Assembly: GCF_013185915.1 (NCBI RefSeq) | Contig: NZ_JAAZUH010000001.1 | Coordinates: 1,922,001 to 1,986,000 of the forward strand | Length of the DNA stretch: 64,000 nucleotides | Direction: 5' to 3' | From: Stenotrophomonas bentonitica | GTDB taxonomy: Bacteria; Pseudomonadota; Gammaproteobacteria; Xanthomonadales; Xanthomonadaceae | In this document: in pieces, positions 57,307-64,000 of the stretch | How the letters are laid out: each line of letters opens with the position of its first letter | How positions within the stretch are numbered: the stretch's first letter is position 1 | Program-made: the position numbers and the translations under genes | The notes under the pieces: generated by a model | Database searches by the model: none | The model's input: only the letters and a program-made list of their open reading frames with translations | What the model was told of the DNA's origin: nothing

Positions 57307-57350
57307 TGTGCATACATTGTACATACACCTTATGGAGCCCTCAAGCGAGG
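57307..57350 (-). promoter_or_regulatory. Promoter and operator of the GNAT toxin-antitoxin operon
   Basis: On the minus strand TTGAGG and TACAAT are separated by exactly 17 bp. The -10 region overlaps a tandem direct repeat, TGTATGTACAA then TGTATGCACAA, a plausible binding site for the ribbon-helix-helix antitoxin. Confidence 0.6.
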
Positions 57351-57437
57351 CCTGAAGTCTGCGCCACTTGGGTAGGGTGTATCCAATTGATTCTAATTAA
57401 TAAAACTGGGATTTCAGTAGGCCTGGTCTTTCGCGGA

Positions 57438-57454
57438 GCCGGCCGCTGGCCGGC
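57438..57454. repeat. SMAG-like hairpin downstream of the DAHP synthase gene
   Basis: GCCGGCC/GGCCGGC arms around GCT, just past the minus-strand stop at 57467. The core matches the second SMAG type seen at 62974-62990; it may act as the terminator. Confidence 0.6.
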
Positions 57455-57466
57455 CCCGCACCCGCC

Positions 57467-58540
57467 TCAGGCAGCCGCTGCCAGACGGCGTGCACGCCGC
57501 GCGCGCACCGCCTGGGCCAACGATTCCAGCACCTCCAGCGAGGTGTCCCAGCCGATGCAGCCGTCGGTGATGCTCTGGCCGTAGGTCAGCGGCTGGCCTT
57601 CCACCAGGTCCTGGCGACCGGCGACCAGGTGGCTTTCCACCATCACCCCGACGATGCGTTCTTCACCGCCGGCCAGCTGCGCGTTGATGTCGGCAACCAC
57701 TTTGGGCTGGTTTTCCGGATTCTTGCTGCTGTTGGCGTGGCTGGCATCGATCATCAGCCGCGCCGGCAGGTGCGCCTTGCCCAGGGTCTGGCTGGCCGCA
57801 TCCACGCTGGCCGCGTCGAAGTTCGGCAGCTTGCCGCCGCGCAGGATCACGTGGCAGTCCGGGTTGCCCGCCGTAGCCACGATGGCGGTGTCGCCCTGCT
57901 TGGTCACCGACAGGAAGTGATGCGGGTTGGACGCGGCACCCACCGCATCGGCAGCGATCTTGATGTTGCCGTCGGTACCGTTCTTGAAGCCCACCGGGCA
58001 GGACAGCCCCGACGCCAGCTCGCGGTGCACCTGGCTTTCGGTGGTCCGCGCGCCGATCGCGCCCCAGGCCACCAGGTCGGCGATGTACTGCGGCGAGATC
58101 ACGTCAAGGAATTCCACGCCGGCGGGCAGGCCCAGCTTGTTGATGTCGCGCAGCAGGCCGCGCGCGATGCGCAGGCCCTTGTTGATCTGGAAGCTGCCGT
58201 CCAGGTCCGGGTCGTTGATCAGGCCCTTCCAGCCAACGGTGGTGCGCGGCTTCTCGAAGTAGACGCGCATGACGATCTCCAGATCGCCCGCATAGGCGTC
58301 GCGCAGCGGCTTGAGGCGATGGGCGTACTCGATGGCGGCCACCGGATCGTGGATCGAGCACGGACCGATCACCACCGCCAGGCGGTCGTCGCGGCCGTGC
58401 AGGATCTCGTGCAGGGCCGCGCGCGAGGCGCTGACCGTGTCGGAGGCTTCGTCGTCGCAGGGCAGCATGGCGATCAGCTGCGCCGGCGGGGTCAACGGGT
58501 CGAGTTTTCGGATGCGCAGGTCGTCGGTGTGCGGGGGCAT
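57467..58540 (-). CDS. 3-deoxy-7-phosphoheptulonate synthase (class I DAHP synthase)
   Basis: 357 residues, the first step of the shikimate pathway. Class I features: VVIGPCSIHDPVAAIEYA, MRVYFEKPRTTVGWKGLINDPDLDGSF, PAGVEFLDVISPQYIADLVAWGAIGARTTESQVHRELASG, PVGFKNGTDGN, DASHANSSKNPENQPKV. It is close to E. coli AroG/AroF/AroH, but the feedback type cannot be assigned safely. AGGAG precedes the ATG. The leader upstream encodes a Tyr/Phe/Trp-rich peptide and an intrinsic terminator, so the gene is probably controlled by attenuation. Confidence 0.95.
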   Translation of the reverse strand: MPPHTDDLRIRKLDPLTPPAQLIAMLPCDDEASDTVSASRAALHEILHGRDDRLAVVIGPCSIHDPVAAIEYAHRLKPLRDAYAGDLEIVMRVYFEKPRTTVGWKGLINDPDLDGSFQINKGLRIARGLLRDINKLGLPAGVEFLDVISPQYIADLVAWGAIGARTTESQVHRELASGLSCPVGFKNGTDGNIKIAADAVGAASNPHHFLSVTKQGDTAIVATAGNPDCHVILRGGKLPNFDAASVDAASQTLGKAHLPARLMIDASHANSSKNPENQPKVVADINAQLAGGEERIVGVMVESHLVAGRQDLVEGQPLTYGQSITDGCIGWDTSLEVLESLAQAVRARRARRLAAAA

Positions 58541-58584
58541 GGGGGGGTCTCCTGGAAGGTGGGGGTCCCCAGCGCGGCGGCAAC

Positions 58585-58614
58585 AAAAAAGCCGCCAGGT
58601 GCGCTGGCGGCTTT
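58585..58614 (-). terminator. Attenuator terminator in the DAHP synthase leader
   Basis: Stem AAAGCCGCCAG/CTGGCGGCTTT (58588-58598 with 58604-58614) and 5-nt loop, followed on the minus strand by six T. It lies 24 bp after the leader-peptide stop and 45 bp before the structural gene. Confidence 0.9.
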
Positions 58615-58637
58615 CGGGTATGCGTCTGAAGCTTTCT

Positions 58638-58718
58638 TCAGGTTGAGCGCATGCCTTCCTCCGCCGGTGGCTTCGGAAAGTAATACCAAAAGTAGGAACT
58701 GGCGGGGCGTGCGTTCAT
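58638..58718 (-). CDS. Aromatic leader peptide (attenuation control)
   Basis: A 26-residue frame whose middle reads SSYFWYYFP: two Phe, three Tyr and one Trp codon in six consecutive positions. It ends in TGA and is followed by the attenuator terminator. A GGCGG near the peptide end can pair with CCGCC of the terminator arm, as an antiterminator would. Stalling at scarce Tyr, Phe or Trp would then favour transcription of the DAHP synthase gene. The start has no ribosome-binding site; see the promoter entry. Confidence 0.82.
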   Translation of the reverse strand: MNARPASSYFWYYFPKPPAEEGMRST

Positions 58719-58726
58719 TGGGGACT

Positions 58727-58755
58727 ATTGATAACACAGCTTTTGTGCGACGCAA
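58727..58755 (-). promoter_or_regulatory. Candidate promoter of the aromatic leader
   Basis: TTGCGT and TATCAA are 16 bp apart on the minus strand. The predicted transcript start falls within a few bases of the leader ATG (58718), so the leader peptide may be translated from a nearly leaderless message. Confidence 0.5.
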
Positions 58756-58792
58756 AATGTTTCATTCGCAACTGCGACGGTGGGTCGCACAC

Positions 58793-58818
58793 AAAAAACC
58801 CCGCCTCACGGCGGGGTT
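58793..58818 (-). terminator. Intrinsic terminator after groL
   Basis: AACCCCGCC/GGCGGGGTT stem with TCAC loop and six T on the minus strand, 42 bp beyond the groL stop. Confidence 0.9.
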
Positions 58819-58859
58819 CTTCGTATGCATCACGACAGGATGTCGTGGGTGCGCGGACC

Positions 58860-60563
<1,704 letters not shown>

Positions 60564-60567
60564 TCAA

Positions 60568-60855
60568 TCAGCCGATGACGGCGAGGATGTCGTCTTCGCG
60601 CAGGACCTTGTATTCCACGCCTTCGCTCTTGTAGCTGCTGCCGGCGTACTGGCCGTAGATGACCTTGTCGCCGACCTTCAGCGCCGGGGCGCGCACGCTG
60701 CCGTTGTCGAGCGCCTTGCCGGTGCCCACGGCTACGACTTCACCCTTGGTCGACTTTTCCTTGGCCGAATCCGGGATCACGATGCCGCCGGCGGAAACTT
60801 CGTCGGCTTCGATGGGCTTGACCACAACGCGGTCGTGAAGCGGCTTGATGTTCAT
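60568..60855 (-). CDS. groS: Co-chaperonin GroES (10 kDa)
   Basis: 95 residues: [44 protein letters not shown], with the mobile loop [14 protein letters not shown], through [16 protein letters not shown]. The ATG 60855 is the standard start; AAGAGG lies just upstream. First gene of the groS-groL operon. Confidence 0.98.
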   Translation of the reverse strand: MNIKPLHDRVVVKPIEADEVSAGGIVIPDSAKEKSTKGEVVAVGTGKALDNGSVRAPALKVGDKVIYGQYAGSSYKSEGVEYKVLREDDILAVIG

Positions 60856-60901
60856 GTGGGACCTCTTAAGTGATTGATTGAGCTGAAAAAGTCCGGCGAT
60901 G

Positions 60902-60928
60902 TTAGCACTCACCCCAGGTGACTGCCAG
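60902..60928. promoter_or_regulatory. CIRCE-like HrcA operator upstream of groS
   Basis: TTAGCACTC-N9-GACTGCCAG. The left arm and the 9-bp spacer match CIRCE exactly; the right arm matches GAGTGCTAA at 6 of 9 positions. It lies 47 bp upstream of the groS start, the expected position for HrcA control. Confidence 0.75.
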
Positions 60929-60939
60929 CACCGCTCGCG

Positions 60940-60959
60940 AAAAAACCCGCCAGTGCGGG
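60940..60959 (-). terminator. Minus-strand terminator-like hairpin upstream of the groS operator
   Basis: CCCGC/GCGGG stem with CAGT loop, followed on the minus strand by six T. It would stop minus-strand read-through into the groS promoter; no minus-strand gene lies upstream in the window. Confidence 0.6.
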
Positions 60960-61172
60960 ACAGGGCAGAGATGGTGGCCCACAGGTGCCTTTCAAGGGGC
61001 CGGGCCCGAATTTTTCGCAGATGGGGAAACGTCGGAGAGGCTCAACCCGACAAAGTTCCGCCAATTTCTTGACGCACGTCCCATTGCGGCGTGCCGAATA
61101 CGACATATCGATAGATGTGTCATATGGATTGGCTAGATTCGGCGGGCAAAACCCAATCACAAGGAGCCGTAG

Positions 61173-62960
61173 ATGAGGTTGCTCACACCGCTTTCCCTCG
61201 CGTGCCTGCTGGCGCTGGCCGCCGGCCCCGCCCGGGCCGACGTGTTCATCAATGAACTGCACTACGACGACAGCACCCCCGCCGGGGACGTCGGCGAAGC
61301 CATCGAGGTGGTCGCCACCGGCGGCGAGGACCTCTCCAGCTACACGCTCTACCTGTACAACGGCAGCACCCCGTCCGCCGCCACCGTGTACGCCAGCAAC
61401 CCGGTACCGGCCGGCACCGCCGCCGGCTGTGGCAAGGCCAGCCTCGCCACCTTCACCTATCCCACCAACGGCCTGCAGAACGGCGCCAACGACGGCATCG
61501 CGCTGGTCGATGGCAGTGGCAAGGTGGTGCAGTTCATCAGCTATGAAGGCACGGTCACCGCCGCGAGCGGTCCGGCGGCAGGGCTGACCAGCCAGAACAT
61601 CCCGGTCAGCGAGACCAACAGCACCGCGCCGGGTACCTCCCTCCAGCTCACCGGCAGCGGCAGCCAGTACGCCCACTTCACCTGGGCGCCCTCGGCGGCG
61701 CAGACCTTCGGTGCCTGCAACAACGGCCAGACCTTCAGTGGCAGCGGCGCCACCGGCCCGAACACCCCGCCCTCGGTCCGCACCACCACCCCCGAGCAGG
61801 GTGCCACCACGTTCCCGGCCGCCGCGGACCTGGCGGTGACCTTCAGCGAGAACGTCACCGCCAGCAGCGGCGCGTTCGTGCTGAGCTGCGGCCAGTCCGG
61901 CAGCGTGCCGCTCACCCACGCCACCAGCGGCACCACCTTCACCCTGTCCACCAACACCGCGCTGGTGGCCGGCGAGGCCTGCCGGTTCGATATCCGCGCC
62001 GCCCGGATCAAGGACGCGCAGGGCGCCCGCCCGGCCGCCGACACCCGCATTGCGTTCACGGTGGCTGCGGGCGGCGGCACCGATCCCGGTCCCGACCCGG
62101 ACCCGGGCAGCTACTACTCGAAGGTGAACACCTCCAGCCCGAGCCAGCTGCGCTGTTCGCTGCATGAAACCATCAAGGGCCACACCTCGTATCCGTACAG
62201 CGGCTCGGGGACCAGCACCTGGACCATCCTGGAGATCGCCGACGAGGATCCCAACAACAGCGGCCGGATCCTGGACGCGTACCGCAACCGCAGCTACGCC
62301 AAGGTCAGCGACCGCGCGGGCACCGGCAGCGGCCTGACCTACAACCGCGAGCACACCTGGCCCAACTCGCTGGGCTTTGCCAGCACCACCGGCGACAAGG
62401 GCCTGCCGTACGCGCCCTACACCGACACCCACATGCTGTACCTGACCGACACGCAGTGGAACGCCGACCGCGGCAACAAGCCGTTCGCCAAGTGCGACGC
62501 CGCCTGCGGCGAGCGCGCTACCGAGAACAACAACGGCCAGGGCGGAGGCAGCGGCGGGTATCCGGGCAATTCCAACTGGGTGCGCAACCCGGACGGCAAT
62601 ACCGGCACCTTCGAAGTGTGGGGCCAGCGCAAGGGCGACATGGCGCGTGCGGTGATGTACATGGCGATCCGTTATGAGGGCGGCAAGGACGCGGCCACCG
62701 GGCAGTCCGAACCGGACCTGGAGCTGACCGACGACCGCAACAAGATCGTCAAGACCTCGTCCTCGCCCGCCTACATGGGGCTGCTCTCGACCCTGATCGA
62801 ATGGCACCTGGCCGACCCGCCGAACGCGGCTGAAAAGGCCCGCAATGAGGTGGTCTTCAGCTTCCAGGGCAATCGCAACCCGTTCGTCGACCACCCCGAG
62901 TGGGCCACCCCGGCCCTGTTCACCTCCGCGAAGCCGACCAGCTGCCAGCTGGCTGACTGA
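61173..62960 (+). CDS. Secreted endonuclease I family protein with lamin-tail-like and Ig-like domains
   Basis: 595 residues. A signal peptide (MRLLTPLSLACLLALAAGPARA) is followed by a lamin-tail-like domain at about residues 23-185 (DVFINELHYDDSTPAGDVGEAIEVV). A Big_5-type Ig-like domain is at about 200-300 (TFPAAADLAVTFSENVTAS), then a short PDPDPGS linker. The endonuclease I catalytic domain at about 310-590 carries the beta-beta-alpha-metal motif YNREHTWPNSLGF and DTHMLYLTDTQWNADRGNKPF. AAGGAG precedes the ATG. Likely a secreted DNase for nutrient or biofilm DNA. Confidence 0.9.
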   Translation: MRLLTPLSLACLLALAAGPARADVFINELHYDDSTPAGDVGEAIEVVATGGEDLSSYTLYLYNGSTPSAATVYASNPVPAGTAAGCGKASLATFTYPTNGLQNGANDGIALVDGSGKVVQFISYEGTVTAASGPAAGLTSQNIPVSETNSTAPGTSLQLTGSGSQYAHFTWAPSAAQTFGACNNGQTFSGSGATGPNTPPSVRTTTPEQGATTFPAAADLAVTFSENVTASSGAFVLSCGQSGSVPLTHATSGTTFTLSTNTALVAGEACRFDIRAARIKDAQGARPAADTRIAFTVAAGGGTDPGPDPDPGSYYSKVNTSSPSQLRCSLHETIKGHTSYPYSGSGTSTWTILEIADEDPNNSGRILDAYRNRSYAKVSDRAGTGSGLTYNREHTWPNSLGFASTTGDKGLPYAPYTDTHMLYLTDTQWNADRGNKPFAKCDAACGERATENNNGQGGGSGGYPGNSNWVRNPDGNTGTFEVWGQRKGDMARAVMYMAIRYEGGKDAATGQSEPDLELTDDRNKIVKTSSSPAYMGLLSTLIEWHLADPPNAAEKARNEVVFSFQGNRNPFVDHPEWATPALFTSAKPTSCQLAD

Positions 62961-62973
62961 CGGGTTACGTGGA

Positions 62974-62995
62974 GCCGGCCAGCGGCCGGCAGTAC
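62974..62995 (-). repeat. SMAG-like repeat element
   Basis: GCCGGCC-AGC-GGCCGGC with flanking GGTACT on the minus strand, a variant of the GTAG type, 13 bp past the endonuclease stop. Confidence 0.65.
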
Positions 62996-63004
62996 CGCTG
63001 TGTT

Positions 63005-63029
63005 GGCCGGCCCCGCTTGGGGGCCGGCC
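63005..63029 (+). terminator. Strong GC hairpin between the endonuclease gene and cutA
   Basis: 10-bp arms GGCCGGCCCC/GGGGCCGGCC with loop GCTTG and no T-run. It probably ends the endonuclease transcript or stabilises its 3' end. Confidence 0.6.
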
Positions 63030-63051
63030 GGCAGCGGTGGAATTCCATCCC

Positions 63052-63057
63052 TATAAT
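63052..63057 (+). promoter_or_regulatory. Consensus -10 element of cutA
   Basis: TATAAT exactly, 9 bp before the cutA ATG, so transcription would begin at or next to the start codon. The -35 region is poor. Confidence 0.4.
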
Positions 63058-63065
63058 CGGCGGTC

Positions 63066-63404
63066 ATGTCGACCGCCGATTCCGTATTCATTCTTCTGAC
63101 CACCTGCCCCGACGCGGCCACCGCCGCGCGGGTGGCGCATGCGCTGGTCGAAGAACGCCTGGCCGCGTGCGTGACGCGGCTGGACGGGGCGCACTCGACC
63201 TACCGCTGGCACGGCGAGGTCACGGAGGACGCTGAGGTCCAGCTGCTGATCAAGACCACCGGCAGCCGCCTGGATGCGGCCATCGCCCGGGTGCAGGTGC
63301 TGCACCCATATGAACTCCCCGAGTGCATCGCGGTCGAAACCCGCGCTGGCCTTCCGGCCTACCTGGATTGGATTCGGGCCCAGACCCGAGAGGAAACCGA
63401 TTGA
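63066..63404 (+). CDS. cutA: Divalent-cation tolerance protein CutA
   Basis: 112 residues. The ferredoxin-like fold is recognised by LLTTCPDAATAARVAHALVEERLAACVTRL, TYRWHGEVTEDAEVQLLIKTT and LHPYELPECIAVETRAGLPAYLDWI. The trimeric protein is implicated in copper tolerance, with the mechanism debated. It lacks a clear ribosome-binding site; a -10 box abuts its ATG. Its TGA shares one base with the dsbD start, the usual cutA-dsbD pairing. Confidence 0.95.
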   Translation: MSTADSVFILLTTCPDAATAARVAHALVEERLAACVTRLDGAHSTYRWHGEVTEDAEVQLLIKTTGSRLDAAIARVQVLHPYELPECIAVETRAGLPAYLDWIRAQTREETD

Positions 63405-64000
63405 TGACGCTGTTTGGTCGCTTTGCCGCGCTGTGCGCGCTGTTCGTGGTGTCCCTGCCGGCCCTGGCCGTCAGCGAAAAAGACCTGCTGCCGGTGGATG
63501 AGGCCTTCGGGCTGAGCGCGCAGGCGCGCGACCGCGGGCATATCGAGGTCAGCTGGAAGATCGCGCCGGGCTACTACCTCTACCGCCACCGGACCACGGT
63601 CAAGAGCGACGCGGCCTTCAGCGCCGACGCGCTGCAGATGCCGGCGGGCAAGAAACACCACGATGACTTCTTCGGCGAAGTGGAAACCTACCGTGATCGG
63701 CTGGTCGCCGTGCTGCCGGGCAAGGCCGCCGACGATGCCGGCACGGTCACGCTGGAAGTGCGTTACCAGGGCTGCGCCGACGCAGGCGTGTGCTACCCGC
63801 CGCAGAAGCGCAGCCTGCAGGTGAAGCTGCCCGGCGGAAGCGGATCGGGCGCAAGCGCGGTAACCCCGGCCTTCAACGGCGCGGCCGCTTCTCCCTTCAA
63901 CACGCCGCTGGCCGGTGGCGATGCCGGCGGTGGCCTGCGCCTGCCTGGAACGTCCAACGCCCAGGCACTGCCGCTGCCGTCAGAGCGCGCGTTCGGCTTT
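63404..64000 (+). CDS. dsbD: Thiol:disulfide interchange protein DsbD, N-terminal part (cut by window end)
   Basis: 199 codons are visible. A signal peptide (MTLFGRFAALCALFVVSLPALA) leads to the periplasmic alpha domain: WKIAPGYYLYRHRTTVKSD and YQGCADAGVCYPPQKR, with the redox Cys pair of DsbD-alpha. A Ser/Ala/Gly-rich linker follows near the window end. The membrane and C-terminal thioredoxin domains must lie downstream. DsbD passes electrons from cytoplasmic thioredoxin to periplasmic partners. Confidence 0.93.
   Translation, partial: MTLFGRFAALCALFVVSLPALAVSEKDLLPVDEAFGLSAQARDRGHIEVSWKIAPGYYLYRHRTTVKSDAAFSADALQMPAGKKHHDDFFGEVETYRDRLVAVLPGKAADDAGTVTLEVRYQGCADAGVCYPPQKRSLQVKLPGGSGSGASAVTPAFNGAAASPFNTPLAGGDAGGGLRLPGTSNAQALPLPSERAFGF

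Overview
The window is about 64 kb of high-GC, gene-dense proteobacterial chromosome, most likely from Stenotrophomonas (Lysobacteraceae). The evidence is the xanthomonad-like gene content and codon use, and short hairpin repeats of the GTAG/SMAG type known from Stenotrophomonas (for example 26036-26059 and 62974-62995). Most of it is core housekeeping sequence. The segment from about 11.0 to 17.8 kb has lower GC, long gene-poor gaps and unfamiliar genes, and reads as an accessory island lying against a tRNA gene. LAYOUT. 0-3.2 kb: end of a sensor kinase, a stand-alone receiver and a hybrid kinase, chained by start/stop overlaps. 3.1-7.1 kb: a class II Fic protein with a duplicated palindromic operator, then a TonB-dependent receptor. 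7.14-7.49 kb, minus strand: a tmRNA gene in circularly permuted order (acceptor piece, 29-nt intervening sequence, coding piece, terminator) encoding the tag ANDPYYNQIEQKELLVA. 7.5-10.9 kb: FUSC-type transporter, metallo-beta-lactamase-fold hydrolase, exported alpha/beta hydrolase. 11.1-17.8 kb: island with an unknown protein, a DUF2384-like antitoxin, a second Fic protein, an Sll1717-type P-loop ATPase and a PD-(D/E)XK nuclease-like protein, ending at tRNA-Ile2(CAT). 18-26 kb: HipA/YjjJ-like kinase lacking an N-terminal domain, rpoD, dtd, a lipid A-type acyltransferase, ribA and two PH-domain proteins. 26-32 kb: a lipopolysaccharide-type cluster (glycerophosphotransferase-like, GT2, GT4, O-antigen ligase, GT39). 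32-43 kb: rsmB, fmt, def; a LysM protein, dprA, smg, two GYF-domain membrane proteins, topA, tsaC. 43-51 kb: two DUF4124 proteins, SDR, lipoprotein, sppA, MATE pump, DUF3106 and a membrane-anchored sigma-like protein. 51-57 kb: priA behind paired DnaA boxes, GST, NDH-2, GIY-YIG, TRIC-like channel, and a TacT/TacA-type toxin-antitoxin pair. 57-61 kb: DAHP synthase with an aromatic leader-peptide attenuator, then groL and groS with a CIRCE-like operator. 61-64 kb: secreted endonuclease I, cutA, start of dsbD. HOW THE PARTS WORK TOGETHER. The fmt-def-rsmB block initiates and matures translation, and dprA-smg-topA-tsaC is a conserved information-processing block. The 26-32 kb genes probably decorate and ligate surface glycans. 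The permuted tmRNA would rescue stalled ribosomes. The leader upstream of DAHP synthase can sense all three aromatic amino acids. The features most worth a second look are the permuted tmRNA with its long tag, the Tyr/Phe/Trp attenuator, the duplicated Fic operator and the island's ATPase/nuclease pair. No database search was possible; family names rest on recognised motifs.
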